Shown here piece after piece: positions 1-9,923 of a stretch of 64,000 nt of DNA. The translations under genes and the position numbers were made by a program. The notes under the pieces were generated by a model. The model worked only from the letters and a program-made list of their open reading frames with translations, made no database searches and was not told where the DNA came from. Numbering within the stretch: position 1 is the stretch's first letter; each line of letters opens with the position of its first letter. Source of the stretch: Subdoligranulum sp. (GTDB taxonomy: Bacteria > Bacillota > Clostridia > Oscillospirales > Ruminococcaceae); the NCBI GenBank assembly GCA_014799685.1, contig JAAVHN010000029.1, forward strand, positions 90,131 through 154,130, read 5' to 3'.

Positions 1-52
1 TGGTGCACACGCCCCGCGCGCGGGATGCGGCATACCACCACCGCTGGTATTG

Positions 53-81
53 ATTATACAATATTTTACAGGAATTGTCAA
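53..81 (-). promoter_or_regulatory. Consensus sigma70-type promoter firing leftward out of the window (TTGACA-N17-TATAAT)
   Basis: Minus strand reads TTGACA attcctgtaaaatattg TATAAT, both hexamers perfect with 17 bp spacing. Confidence 0.7.
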
Positions 82-225
82 TATGTGGAATAAAAAGAAA
101 ATATTTACATTTTTGGAAAGAACGCCCACTTCTTTTGTCAAACGGTGTTTCATCCTGCCGGACGGCGCCCCGCCCGAACCGCATCCATCCGGAAGCTCTG
201 ACACAACCGGCGTATCAGAGGCTCC

Positions 226-1221
226 TCAAATCTGCAAAAAGCCCACTTTCTTATACACCCTGGCCAGCACGCGCTGCGCGATGGCGTCCGCGCGCGCGGC
301 GCCGTCCTTCAGCACGCCGTCAAGATACGCCTTGTCGGCCAGCAGGCGCTTATACTCCTCCTGCACGGGGCGCAGCGCGTCAATGACGCTCTCGGCCACG
401 GCCTGCTTGAACACGCCGTAGCCCTGCCCGGCAAACTCGGCCTCGATCTGCCCGAACGTCTTGCCGGTGCACACGCCGTAAATGCTCATCAGGTTTGTCA
501 CGCCGGGCTTGTCCGTGGCCGCGCGGATCGTGCCCTCGGAATCTGTCACCGCGCGCTTGAATTTGCGCAGGATCACGTCCGGCTCGTCGAGCATGCGCAC
601 CACAGCGTTCTCGTTCGCGTCGCTTTTGCTCATCTTTTTGGTGGGCTCCTGCAGGCTCATCACGCGCGCCGCCGTCTTCGAGATGCGCGGCGCGGGCACG
701 GTGAACACATCGCCATACACGCCGTTGAAGCGCTGGGCGATATCGCGCGCAAGCTCCACATGCTGGCGCTGGTCGTCGCCGACAGGCACCTCATCCGTCT
801 GGTAAAGCAGGATATCCGCCGCCATCAGGATGGGGTACGTCAGCAGCCCGCCGTTGATGTCCTCGGGGTGTTTGGCGCTCTTTTCCTTGAACTGGTGCAT
901 GCGCGTGAGATCTCCGAACGGACAAAAGCAGCCGAGCACCCACGAAAGCTGCGCGTGCGCGGGCACATGGCTCTGGATGAACAAGATGCTGCGCGCGGGG
1001 TCGATGCCGCACGCGATGAGCAGGGCTGCCATCTCCCGCGTCTGGCGGCGCAGGTCGGCCGGCGTCTGCCGCACGGTGATGGCGTGCTGATCGACGATGG
1101 AATAAATACAGTCGCATTCATCCTGCAGCTTCGGCCAGTGGCGCACTGTGCTGTAATTGCCCAGCGTAAAAACGCCCGTGGGCTGAATGCCGCTGAATAC
1201 GCGTTTTTTCGTTTCTTCCAT
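226..1221 (-). CDS. trpS: Tryptophanyl-tRNA synthetase
   Basis: MEETKKRVFSGIQPTGVFTLGNY..., class I signature and KMSKS loop (KKMSKSDANEN). Start trimmed to the internal Met after a plausible RBS. Confidence 0.95.
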   Translation of the reverse strand: MEETKKRVFSGIQPTGVFTLGNYSTVRHWPKLQDECDCIYSIVDQHAITVRQTPADLRRQTREMAALLIACGIDPARSILFIQSHVPAHAQLSWVLGCFCPFGDLTRMHQFKEKSAKHPEDINGGLLTYPILMAADILLYQTDEVPVGDDQRQHVELARDIAQRFNGVYGDVFTVPAPRISKTAARVMSLQEPTKKMSKSDANENAVVRMLDEPDVILRKFKRAVTDSEGTIRAATDKPGVTNLMSIYGVCTGKTFGQIEAEFAGQGYGVFKQAVAESVIDALRPVQEEYKRLLADKAYLDGVLKDGAARADAIAQRVLARVYKKVGFLQI

Positions 1222-1549
1222 AACAAATTCCCCTTTATCCGTTCGCTGACGCGAAAAAATAGCAAATATCAATAGATAAGGTATAGTATAGCACTTTCTT
1301 TGCCGGAAAGCAATTGACAAACCACCCGCCAAAGCGTAAACTACTAAACAGATATTTTATATAAAATTCATTTGGCGGCGGAATTTTTCGGGGAATCGGC
1401 GGTCCCGCCTGATGGGACGGATGCACAGAGGGCCTGCGGCCCGCATTTCCCGGCATGGAGATGCGGCGGGGCGCAGCCCGGCGGCCCGGCAGACCAGAGC
1501 CGTTCAGAATTCCTCGAGACCTGCCGCCCACAGAACAGGAGCATGAGAG

Positions 1550-3007
1550 ATGATCGAAGCCGGCACAATCCGCACCCGCTTTGCGCCCAGCCCCACGGGC
1601 TATATGCATGTGGGCAACCTGCGCACCGCGCTGTACGCCTACCTCAAGGCGAAAAGCGCGGGCGGCACATTTATCCTTCGCATCGAGGATACCGATCAGG
1701 AGCGCTATGTGGACGGCGCGGTCGATATTATTTACAATACCCTGCGCGAGACGGGGCTCCTGTGGGACGAAGGCCCGGACGTCGGCGGCCCGGTGGGGCC
1801 GTATGTGCAGAGCGAGCGCATGGGCATGTTCAAGGGCTACGCCGAGCAGCTTGTCCGGGAGGGCAAGGCCTATTACTGCTTCTGCGGCAAGGAGCAGCTT
1901 GACGACATCCGCCAGGCGCAGAAGGCCGGCGGACAGGTAACCCGCAGCGATGACCCCTGCCGGAACCTCTCGCCGGAGGAGGTAAAGGCCAAGCTCAACG
2001 CAGGGCTTCCCTATGTCATCCGCCAGAAGATCCCGCAGGAGGGCGTCACGAGCTTCGAGGACGTCGTCTACGGCCACATCGAGGTGGAGAACGCCTCGCT
2101 GGACGACCAGATCCTGCTCAAAACGGACGGCATGCCAACCTACAACTTTGCGAACGTCGTGGATGATCACCTGATGGGCATCACGCACGTGATCCGCGGC
2201 TCGGAGTATCTTTCCAGCGCGCCGAAATACAATCTTTTGTACGAGGCGTTCGGCTGGGAGGTGCCCACCTACATCCACTGCCCGCCCGTGATGAAGGACG
2301 CGCAGAACAAGCTCTCCAAGCGCAACGGCGACGCCAGCTATCAGGATCTGATCGCGAAGGGCTACCTCACCGAGGCCGTGCTGAACTACATCCTGCTGCT
2401 GGGCTGGAGCCCGAAGGGCGAGCGCGAGATCTTCACGCTGGACGAGATGAAGGAGGTGTTCGACGAGAGCGGCATCGGCAAGGCGCCCGCGATCTTCGAC
2501 CCCGCGAAGCTGCGCTACATCAACGCCGAGTACCTGCGCGCGATGGGCGAAGAAGAATTCTTCGAAAGGGCAAAGCCCTGGATCGACAGCGCCGTGAAGA
2601 GCGACTGCGACAAGGCGCTGCTGGCCGTGGGCCTGCACCCGCGCTGCGAGGTGCTGAGCGACATCCCCGAACAAATCGATTTCATCGACGCCATGCCGGA
2701 ATACGATCTTTCCCTGTACACAAGCAAGAAGATGAAAACCACCCCCGAGACGGCAAAGGAGGCGCTGGCCGCCGTGCTGCCCGTGCTGGAGGGCATCCCC
2801 GCCGACGGGTTTACGAAAGACGCCGTCCATGAGGCGCTGTTCGCGCTGATCGCCGAAAAACAGGTGAAGAACGGCTGGATGCTGTGGCCGCTGCGCATCG
2901 CCCTCTCCGGCAAGCTGGTCACACCCTGCGGCGGCGTGGAGCTGGCCGCCGTGCTGGGCAAGGAGCGCACCGTACAGCGCGTGAAGGACGCGCTGGAGCG
3001 GCTGTAA
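1550..3007 (+). CDS. gltX: Glutamyl-tRNA synthetase
   Basis: [50 protein letters not shown]. Confidence 0.95.
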   Translation: MIEAGTIRTRFAPSPTGYMHVGNLRTALYAYLKAKSAGGTFILRIEDTDQERYVDGAVDIIYNTLRETGLLWDEGPDVGGPVGPYVQSERMGMFKGYAEQLVREGKAYYCFCGKEQLDDIRQAQKAGGQVTRSDDPCRNLSPEEVKAKLNAGLPYVIRQKIPQEGVTSFEDVVYGHIEVENASLDDQILLKTDGMPTYNFANVVDDHLMGITHVIRGSEYLSSAPKYNLLYEAFGWEVPTYIHCPPVMKDAQNKLSKRNGDASYQDLIAKGYLTEAVLNYILLLGWSPKGEREIFTLDEMKEVFDESGIGKAPAIFDPAKLRYINAEYLRAMGEEEFFERAKPWIDSAVKSDCDKALLAVGLHPRCEVLSDIPEQIDFIDAMPEYDLSLYTSKKMKTTPETAKEALAAVLPVLEGIPADGFTKDAVHEALFALIAEKQVKNGWMLWPLRIALSGKLVTPCGGVELAAVLGKERTVQRVKDALERL

Positions 3008-3154
3008 AGGGGATTTTCAAATCGCAACCGGCTGCTATGCCCGGGGGAACGCCCGTCCGCCGGGCTTCGGCCGTTATTTTCCATACCAAACCTCATTTTT
3101 TAAAAGCCGTCCCGAAACTCTATATAAAATTCAATTTTAAGGGGTTGAAAGTAT

Positions 3155-4270
3155 ATGAAGTATTGCAAAAAATGCACCATGCCGGACACGCGGCCGGGCA
3201 TCACGTTTGACGCCGAGGGCGTCTGCAGCGCCTGCCGCCATTACGAGGGCCGCAAGAATGTCGATTGGGACGCCCGCTGGAAGGAATTCGAAGCCCTGTG
3301 CGACAAATACCGCGGCTGCAACGGTCCCGGCGGCTACGACTGCGCGGTGGCCGTCTCCGGCGGCAAGGACAGCCACTTCCAGGTCTATGTGCTCAAAGAA
3401 CTGATGCACATGAACCCCATCCTCTTCAGCGTGGAGGACAACTTCCCGATGACCGAGGCGGGCAAGCATAACCTGAAAAATATCAGCGAGGCCTTCGGCT
3501 GCACAATCATCAGCTGCAAGCCCAACATCAGGGCGCAGAAAACGCTGATGCGCGCGTTTTTCGAAAAGTACGGAAAGCCCACCTGGTATGTCGACCGGCT
3601 GATCTACACGTTCCCGCTGCACATGGCGCTCAAATTCAATACGCCGCTGCTCTGCTACGGCGAAAACGTCAGCTTCGAGTACGGCGGCAATGCCGACGCC
3701 GAGACGTATTCCGCGCGCGGCCAGATCGAAAACGGCGTGGCCGTGGGCTTCCCCGAGGAGGAGCTGCTGAGTTATGGCGTCACCGAGAACGACCTCGCCC
3801 TCACGAAAGCGCCCAGCAGCGAGGATCTGGCAAAGTTAGACCCGTTCTATCTCAGCTACTTCATGCAGTGGAACAGCTTCCGGAATTACCAGTTTGCAAA
3901 ATCCCGCGGCTTCCACGATTTAACGCACGAGTGGGACCGCACCCACCACGCCGAAAACTTCGACCAGATCGACAGCCGCGCGTACCTCGTGCACAGTTGG
4001 CTGAAATATCCGAAGTTCGGCCACGCGGCGGCCACCGATTACACCGCGCGCTACATCCGCTACGGTATGATGACGCGCGACGAGGCCATTCCCGTCATCA
4101 AACAGCACGACGGCGCGCTGGATCCGCTCTGCGTGCGCGATTTCTGCGCGTTCTGCGGCTACACCGAGGCCGAGTTCTGGGCCATCTTGGATAAATTCTA
4201 CAACCGCGACCTGTTCGAAAAGGACGCCGCCGGCCGCTGGGTACTGAAAGAGCCTATCTGGGAGGAGTGA
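3155..4270 (+). CDS. N-acetyl sugar amidotransferase (WbpG/PseA-like PP-loop protein)
   Basis: MKYCKKCTMPDTRPGITFDAEGVCSAC..., PP-loop SGGKDSHFQVYVLK; family recognised from LPS/pseudaminate clusters. Confidence 0.85.
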   Translation: MKYCKKCTMPDTRPGITFDAEGVCSACRHYEGRKNVDWDARWKEFEALCDKYRGCNGPGGYDCAVAVSGGKDSHFQVYVLKELMHMNPILFSVEDNFPMTEAGKHNLKNISEAFGCTIISCKPNIRAQKTLMRAFFEKYGKPTWYVDRLIYTFPLHMALKFNTPLLCYGENVSFEYGGNADAETYSARGQIENGVAVGFPEEELLSYGVTENDLALTKAPSSEDLAKLDPFYLSYFMQWNSFRNYQFAKSRGFHDLTHEWDRTHHAENFDQIDSRAYLVHSWLKYPKFGHAAATDYTARYIRYGMMTRDEAIPVIKQHDGALDPLCVRDFCAFCGYTEAEFWAILDKFYNRDLFEKDAAGRWVLKEPIWEE

Positions 4271-4276
4271 TTTTTC

Positions 4277-4309
4277 AATTCATAATTCACAATTCATAAT
4301 TCATAATTG
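4277..4309. repeat. AATTCAT heptad array
   Basis: caattcataattcacaattcataattcataatt; near-identical inverted copy at 6321-6345. Confidence 0.85.
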
Positions 4310-4380
4310 TAAATGCGGGAAACTGTGAGCGGTATGCAGAAAATGCCGCTTTACAAAAGGTGCTGCTGAACAAATTGCCA

Positions 4381-4465
4381 TGCGCCCTGCCGGTGGAAGA
4401 TCCGGCAGGGCGCACAGGTTTTAGAAGAAGTCCGTTCTGGAGATTCATCCAGGACGGACTTTTTT
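4381..4465 (+). repeat. Composite double-hairpin element ending in a terminator-like stem and T-run (left copy)
   Basis: tGCGCCCTGCCGG...CCGGCAGGGCGCa followed by AGTCCGTTCTGG...CCAGGACGGACTTTTTT. Confidence 0.7.
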
Positions 4466-4625
4466 GAAAAGGTGCGGCGCTGACACAATACAAACCCGTA
4501 TGGTTATCCCGCAGTGACAGAACAGCCTCTGCGGCGAGGATGTCCCAGCCGGACATCATGCCGTTGAGGAATACGCGGTATCCATTCCAATATAACCTGT
4601 GGATTTCCTCTTGAAGCAGTAGTAA
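4465..4625 (-). pseudogene. Fragment of a SLOG/DUF1273-like protein
   Basis: Minus translation LLLLQEEIHRLYWNGYRVFLNGMMSGWDILAAEAVLSLRDNHTGLYCVSAAPFQ resembles the central GM..G.D..AAE.VL.LR...P part of DUF1273 proteins; N-terminus missing, C-terminus runs into the hairpin element. Confidence 0.5.
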
Positions 4626-4728
4626 TCATTCAGCTTGTACACCGGCAGTGCAGCCTTGCGGCAGTTTTTTCGGCCGGTAGCCGCTGAAAGCTATTGTCTA
4701 ATGTGGCATACCCAGGAGCGGATTGTGA

Positions 4729-5418
4729 TTATTTTGCATACATCTTCATCCTTTCATTCTCGCGGAGTAGCCATAGCCTCAATTTTCGCATTTTGTTATG
4801 GGCCGGGCATCCCATTGTACGACATTGTTCCTCTGTCAAATTAAGATTGCAAAAATACGGAGGCTTCTCCGTTATAGCCACTGCTATATGGTTGATACAA
4901 ATGTCTAACCATACCTCCCTGCTGATTGCGCCGAGCAGTTTATCACAGATAGCATAGTAGCGGACACTTTTCAGATGGCGATAGCGTGACAGCTCCTTGT
5001 TGCTTATATGCAGCCATTGATATGTATAAGCCTTTCTATGAATAATCATTAAAGCAAATTCGTATCTTCGGCGCAGCCGAATAAGCTCGCCAAGCGATAA
5101 AAATCCGAAGATCGTAGAATCCTCAACGAGTATGGTAGTGAAGCCCATATCAAGTAATTTCCGAAATACTTGATATGTATGTCTGCGATATTTCCTTTTT
5201 TCATAAACGGAGCAATTTGATTTTGCGGCCATCCCATGGAATAGAGCCGTTTCCCTTGGGTCAAGATTGGAGATAATATCCATGTTCTTCATCTTTGCTT
5301 TCGCTTCGAAGTATGCAAGATCCTCAGATATTTTAGTCCAATCCAAATCCTTTAGCCCGGCTTCTTCTAAAATGGCCATTTCTTCTGCCATATCTGACAA
5401 GTCCCTCTGTCCCATCAT
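4729..5418 (-). CDS. Hypothetical protein, 229 aa
   Basis: Open reading frame with non-repetitive protein-like composition, no motif recognised; divergent from the XRE gene. Confidence 0.6.
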   Translation of the reverse strand: MMGQRDLSDMAEEMAILEEAGLKDLDWTKISEDLAYFEAKAKMKNMDIISNLDPRETALFHGMAAKSNCSVYEKRKYRRHTYQVFRKLLDMGFTTILVEDSTIFGFLSLGELIRLRRRYEFALMIIHRKAYTYQWLHISNKELSRYRHLKSVRYYAICDKLLGAISREVWLDICINHIAVAITEKPPYFCNLNLTEEQCRTMGCPAHNKMRKLRLWLLRENERMKMYAK

Positions 5419-5562
5419 TGTACTCCCTTGTTTCAGATTGAGAGGTGACCGCTCCCTCTACAGGCTATTATACCATGTTGTTGACTATAGTTCTATATAT
5501 AATTCTATAGTTTGCATACAATTTGTTTTTTGTGGGATAGAATATAATCCATAGTCAGATGA

Positions 5563-5934
5563 TTGGGGGTGGCACCGCTGGAAGATAAGGATTTGTCTTT
5601 GAAATGGGAAATAGGGCAGCGCATCCAGCGGAGAAGAAAGCAGTTGGGCCTAACCCAAGAACAAGTTGCCGAACAAACTGACCTTACTCGGAATTTTTTA
5701 GCGGCAGTGGAGCGAGGGGCAAGAGGATTAGCGGCAGAAAGCATCAGGCGCCTTTCAACAACCCTCCAGGTAAGCACGGATTTTATCCTGTTCGGGAGTA
5801 CCAATAATGGGGATAGAAATCACATCCTGGATCTGATCCAGCCGTTGAATACCGATGAGATTTTTGGGCTTGAAGAAATCATCAAAATCTATTTGAAATC
5901 TTGCGGATACGATAAATGGCATGAAAACGAATGA
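5563..5934 (+). CDS. XRE-family HTH transcriptional regulator
   Basis: IGQRIQRRRKQLGLTQEQVAEQTDLTRNFLAAVERGARGLAAESIRRLSTTLQVSTDFIL. Confidence 0.85.
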   Translation: MGVAPLEDKDLSLKWEIGQRIQRRRKQLGLTQEQVAEQTDLTRNFLAAVERGARGLAAESIRRLSTTLQVSTDFILFGSTNNGDRNHILDLIQPLNTDEIFGLEEIIKIYLKSCGYDKWHENE

Positions 5935-6009
5935 AGCGTTTTGCCGCATAGCATGCTGCAAATGAAATAAGCGGGACAAAGCCGTCATACTCTGTCCCGC
6001 TCAGATTGT

Positions 6010-6123
6010 AAAAAAGCCCGCTCTGGGGATCACCCCCAGGGCGGACTTTTGAAGTAAGGGAAAGTCCAGCTTCGTCAAACACGCGAATCTGCGCCCTGCC
6101 GGATATTCCTCCGGCAGGGCGCG
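6010..6123 (-). repeat. Composite double-hairpin element (right, inverted copy)
   Basis: On minus: GCGCCCTGCCGGAGGAATATCCGGCAGGGCGC, linker, AAAAGTCCGCCCTGGGGGTGATCCCCAGAGCGGGCTTTTTT. Confidence 0.7.
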
Positions 6124-6215
6124 TTTTTCTGCTGTATTCCCTGTTTGCATGCGCCGTATTTCCCCCGCCGGCCGTCAAACCAGACAGCCGGGCCCCGGCT
6201 CCGCACAGAAAAACT

Positions 6216-6314
6216 CCCAATTCCGTTCTGTATTGCCGCACGCAAAATCTCAGGGGAGCGCATCGCCAATTTTCCGCAGACCGCACCGCCCCGGAAATAC
6301 AAAACCGAATTGGG
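6216..6314. repeat. ~99 bp terminal-inverted-repeat element, copy A
   Basis: CCCAATTCCGTTCTGTATTGCC...CCGGAAATACAAAACCGAATTGGG; related copy at 55475-55571. Confidence 0.6.
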
Positions 6315-6320
6315 ATAAAA

Positions 6321-6345
6321 AATTATGAATTGTGAATTATGAATT
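6321..6345. repeat. AATTCAT heptad array (inverted relative to 4277)
   Basis: aattatgaattgtgaattatgaatt. Confidence 0.85.
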
Positions 6346-6351
6346 AAAAAA

Positions 6352-6855
6352 TCACGCTTCCCCGTTCCCCTTATTGGCGGACGAGGCAGGGCGCACAGTG
6401 GCCTTTTTGCTGTTTTGGCGCAGCGTGGTGCGCACCGTCTTCACCTCGGAGAGGCTCTTGTTCAGCTGCTCCTCGGTGCGGCGCAGCATGTTTTCGCACA
6501 GGGTGGATACGGCATTGCGCATCTCGCGGCTCTGGCTCTGCGCGCTGGATAAAATTTCCGTCGCGCGCTGCTGCGCGGCCTTCACAATGGCCTCCTGCGC
6601 GATCATCGCGCGGGCGCGGTCCTCCGCGCGCTTCACGATGGATTCGGCCTCCTTCTTCGCATCCTCCACGATCTCGGCGCGGTCCTGCACAATGGCCTTG
6701 GCCTGGCGGATCTCGGTGGGCATGTTCAGGCGGATATCGTCGATGATATCCCGCACCTTTTCCACGTCCACCACGCGCTTGCCGCCGCTGAAGGGCAGGT
6801 TTACGGCCTCCTCCAGTGTCTCGTCCATCACGTCCAACAATTCGTCGATGTTCAT
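6352..6855 (-). CDS. Coiled-coil ATPase/ATP-synthase-B-like protein
   Basis: MNIDELLDVMDETLEEAVNLPFSGGKRVVDVEKVRDIIDDIRLNMPTEIRQAKAIVQDRAEIVEDAKKEAESIVKRAED; 4 bp overlap with coaD. Confidence 0.75.
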   Translation of the reverse strand: MNIDELLDVMDETLEEAVNLPFSGGKRVVDVEKVRDIIDDIRLNMPTEIRQAKAIVQDRAEIVEDAKKEAESIVKRAEDRARAMIAQEAIVKAAQQRATEILSSAQSQSREMRNAVSTLCENMLRRTEEQLNKSLSEVKTVRTTLRQNSKKATVRPASSANKGNGEA

Positions 6856-7358
6856 TTTGTGCCACTCCTTTGCTCTGCCTTTCCGGCAAGACGTTTTACG
6901 ACATCCTCGCAGATCCCTTCGGGCAGGAAATCCGTCACATCCCCGCCAAACCCGGCCACCTGACGCACCATACTGGACGAGAGGTACATATATTCCGGGT
7001 CGGTGATGACGAACATGGTTTCCAGCTCGGGGTTGAGCTTTTTATTGGTAAGCGCCTGCTGGAATTCGAACTCGAAATCCGTTACGGCGCGCAAACCCTT
7101 GATGATGGTGGCCGCGCCTGCCTTGCGCGCATATTCCGCCAAAAGCCCGGTGGATACATCCACCTGCACATTGGGGATATGCGCCGTGGCACGGCGCAGA
7201 AAATCCGCGCGCTCCCCGGCGGAAAAACACGGCGTTTTCGCCGGATTCACCATCACGAGCACGATCACACGGTCGAACCGCTGCGCGCCGCGCTCGATGA
7301 TGTTCAAATGGCCCCGCGTCACGGGGTCGAAGCTGCCGGGGCAGATCGCAATGCGCAT
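6852..7358 (-). CDS. coaD: Phosphopantetheine adenylyltransferase
   Basis: MRIAICPGSFDPVTRGHLNIIERGAQRFDRVIVLVMVNPAKTPCFSAGER; tracker ORF trimmed to the MRIAI start. Confidence 0.95.
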   Translation of the reverse strand: MRIAICPGSFDPVTRGHLNIIERGAQRFDRVIVLVMVNPAKTPCFSAGERADFLRRATAHIPNVQVDVSTGLLAEYARKAGAATIIKGLRAVTDFEFEFQQALTNKKLNPELETMFVITDPEYMYLSSSMVRQVAGFGGDVTDFLPEGICEDVVKRLAGKAEQRSGTK

Positions 7359-7522
7359 GGATGCTCTCTCCTCTCCTGTGTCGGGCTGCGGCAACGATGC
7401 GGGCTCCGCCATAACCTTTTTGCTTTTGGCAAAACAGCCCTGTTCCCGGCGCGTCCCGCCGTGCCCATACCGCTTTTCGCAGCAAGCCGGGTATTCCCGG
7501 GCATCCCGTTGTATTCCGTGCA

Positions 7523-8116
7523 TCAGGGCGCCGCCTCCGCGCCTGCGCCGTCTTCCAGCGGCGTCTCCGCCTCATACCGTGCAAAAGCCGATTTTCCGTA
7601 TTTGTACTGCTTTTTCAGCACAAGGCAGCCGCAGCGCTCCGGCAGGGGCGCGCCGTATTCCGTCTCGGCCAGCACCACGCCGCCCGGTGCGGTCACGGCC
7701 GCGACGGCGGGCAAAACGGCGGCCACCGCATCGCGGCGGTAGGGCGGGTCGAGCAGGATCAGATCGAATTGCTCTCTGCACGCGGAAAGATACTGTGCCG
7801 CGCCCTGCCCGGCGACGCTGGCCTTTTCAAACAGGCCGGCCGCCTTCAGGTTTTGCCGCACCACGACGCAGGCCTCGCGGTTTTCGTCAATGAAAACACA
7901 TCGCGCCGCGCCCCGGGAGAGCGCCTCGATGCCCAGCTGGCCCGACCCGGCGAACAGATCCAATACGCGCGCGCCCTCCAGCATAAACTGCACGGCGCTG
8001 AACATGCCTTCCTTCACACGGTCCTGCGTGGGGCGCGTCACTGCTTCCCCGGGCAGCGCCGTCAGCCGCACGCCGCGCGCGGCCCCCGCGATCACGCGCA
8101 TCCGCTCTCCCCCCAT
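7523..8116 (-). CDS. rsmD: 16S rRNA (guanine(966)-N(2))-methyltransferase
   Basis: MRVIAGAARGVRLTAL, TRPTQDRVKEGMFSAV, VLDLFAGSGQLGIEALSRGA, DLILLDPPY. Confidence 0.93.
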   Translation of the reverse strand: MGGERMRVIAGAARGVRLTALPGEAVTRPTQDRVKEGMFSAVQFMLEGARVLDLFAGSGQLGIEALSRGAARCVFIDENREACVVVRQNLKAAGLFEKASVAGQGAAQYLSACREQFDLILLDPPYRRDAVAAVLPAVAAVTAPGGVVLAETEYGAPLPERCGCLVLKKQYKYGKSAFARYEAETPLEDGAGAEAAP

Positions 8117-8346
8117 TCTCGAGCATCTATGGAATCTCTGATTCCCTATCCATCTTGACTATACCGCAGGCGGCGGGGTTTGTCAAGCAAATGGCGCGCC
8201 GGCTGCTTACAATGACGCACGGGCTACCGCCAACCACACGCCGGCTGCCGCCAAAGCAGCCACAGGCCGGGCCGCCTTTTCGCCTCCGCGCCCCAGATGT
8301 TTTCGTTTTTGCTCCCGCCCGGCCCTTTCCGCCGCACGGGAATGTG

Positions 8347-9660
8347 TCATTCCTCCTCCAGCAGCGCGTTCGCCTGCTCCTCGGGCAGCATCGTCACGCC
8401 GCGCAGCTTGCGCTGGATCTGCCGCGTGCGCACGCCCACTAACTTTTCCAGGTCGTCGTTCGCCTGGTTCAGGCGCCTTTGCGCCTGCTCCAGCGCCGTG
8501 CCGAACGTCTCGAATTCCTGCTTCACCGCGCTCAGCACATCCCATACCTCGCTCGAACGCTTCTGGATGGCCAGCGTGCGGAAGCCCATCTGCAGGCTGT
8601 TCAGCAGCGCCGCCATCGTCGTGGGCCCGGCCACCACCACTTTGAAGTCCTTCTGCAGCCGCTCCACCATGCCGCGCCGCACCACCTCGGCGTACAGCCC
8701 CTCCACAGGCAGGAACATGATGCCGAAATCCGTCGTCTCGGGCACATGGATATACTTCGTATGGATGTCCTTCGCAAACTGCCGGATGCGCTGCTCTAAC
8801 TGCTTTGCCGCCGCCTCCACCTGCGCCGGGTCGGCTGTATCGTAGGCGTCCAGCAGCGCGTGATAGGCGTCGATGGGGAATTTTGCGTCGATGGGTAAGT
8901 ACACAGGCCGCGCGCCGTCGCCCGGCAGCTTCACGGCATATTCCACGCGGTTCGCGCTGTCCTTTACAGTGGCGATGTTTTCGGCGTACTGCTCCGGCGC
9001 AAGAATCTGCTCTAAAATCGCGCCCAGCTGAATTTCGCCCAAAATGCCGCGCGTCTTCACGTTGCTCAACACCTTTTTCAGATCGCCCACGCCCGTGGCC
9101 AGCGTCTGCATCTCGCCGAGGCCCTTGTAGACGCTCTCTAACTGCTCGCTCACGCGGCTGAACGATTGCTGCAGCTTTTCATCCAGCGTCTTTTGCAGCT
9201 TTTCGTCCACGGTGCGCCGCATCTCGTCGAGGCGCTTGCCGTTGTCTGCCTGCATCGCGGTGATGCGCGTTTCCATCGTGGCGCGGATATTTTCCAGCTT
9301 CTGTTCGCTCTCCAGCGCGCTCGTCTTCATACGCTGCTCTACCATCTGCAGCTGGTCCGTCACCGTCTGCTGCAGCGCGGCCAGCCGGGCCGAGAGCTGC
9401 TCGTTCAGCTCGCGCAGACGGGTGTTCTGCGCGTCGGCCACCTGCCGCTGCGTGTTCGCCTGCAGCTCGGCCGTCGTCTGCACCGTCGCGTGGATGGCGC
9501 CGCTCAGCTCGGTGCGCATGGCGCGCAGCTCCTCCTGCAGCTCCTGCGAAAGGCGTGTAAATTCCTGCGGCGTAACGCCCTGCTTCGGCCGCGTCAGCAG
9601 CGATGCCAGCGCCAGCACCGCCGCCGCGCCCGCCAAACCCAGCGTCAAATATTCGACCAT
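8347..9660 (-). CDS. rmuC: DNA recombination protein RmuC
   Basis: Coiled-coil N-terminus, then RGILGEIQLGAILEQILAPEQY, LPIDAKFPIDAYHALLDA, FGIMFLPVEGLYAEVVRR, VVAGPTTMAALLNSLQMGF. Confidence 0.93.
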   Translation of the reverse strand: MVEYLTLGLAGAAAVLALASLLTRPKQGVTPQEFTRLSQELQEELRAMRTELSGAIHATVQTTAELQANTQRQVADAQNTRLRELNEQLSARLAALQQTVTDQLQMVEQRMKTSALESEQKLENIRATMETRITAMQADNGKRLDEMRRTVDEKLQKTLDEKLQQSFSRVSEQLESVYKGLGEMQTLATGVGDLKKVLSNVKTRGILGEIQLGAILEQILAPEQYAENIATVKDSANRVEYAVKLPGDGARPVYLPIDAKFPIDAYHALLDAYDTADPAQVEAAAKQLEQRIRQFAKDIHTKYIHVPETTDFGIMFLPVEGLYAEVVRRGMVERLQKDFKVVVAGPTTMAALLNSLQMGFRTLAIQKRSSEVWDVLSAVKQEFETFGTALEQAQRRLNQANDDLEKLVGVRTRQIQRKLRGVTMLPEEQANALLEEE

Positions 9661-9923
9661 AAAATTCCGTCTCCTTTTATCTAAATCCGATCCGGATCCG
9701 ATTCCTTTCCCCGTCCGGTTTTTGATCCCATCGATCTGCGGAAAAGCCCCTGCGCCCTCTGATCCTTTCAAACGCTTCTTCTGCCGGCGCTTTCTCACAT
9801 CAAAGCAGCTGCGCGCTTTTCCCCGTGCCCTGTACTGCGCGCGGGGGCTCGTTCATATATTACAGTATAGCACAAATTTGCACAGAAAGAAAGCTCCACA
9901 CCGGCGCACAGGCGCACGGGCGG

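Noticed and set aside
1222-1549. T-box leader upstream of trpS or gltX
   Set aside because: No T-box sequence (AGGGTGGNACCGCG-like) or specifier stem seen; trpS has an ordinary TTGCTT-N17-TATACT-like promoter.
1235-2830. 531-aa minus-strand ORF opposite gltX
   Set aside because: Antisense shadow of gltX, compositionally atypical.
4287-4559. 90-aa ORF on the minus strand treated as an intact gene
   Set aside because: Composite of a SLOG-like fragment, hairpin element and heptad repeat; reported as a pseudogene fragment instead.
6332-7006. ORF starting MNYELKNHASPF on plus strand
   Set aside because: Start comes from the heptad repeat and the rest is antisense to the coiled-coil gene and coaD.
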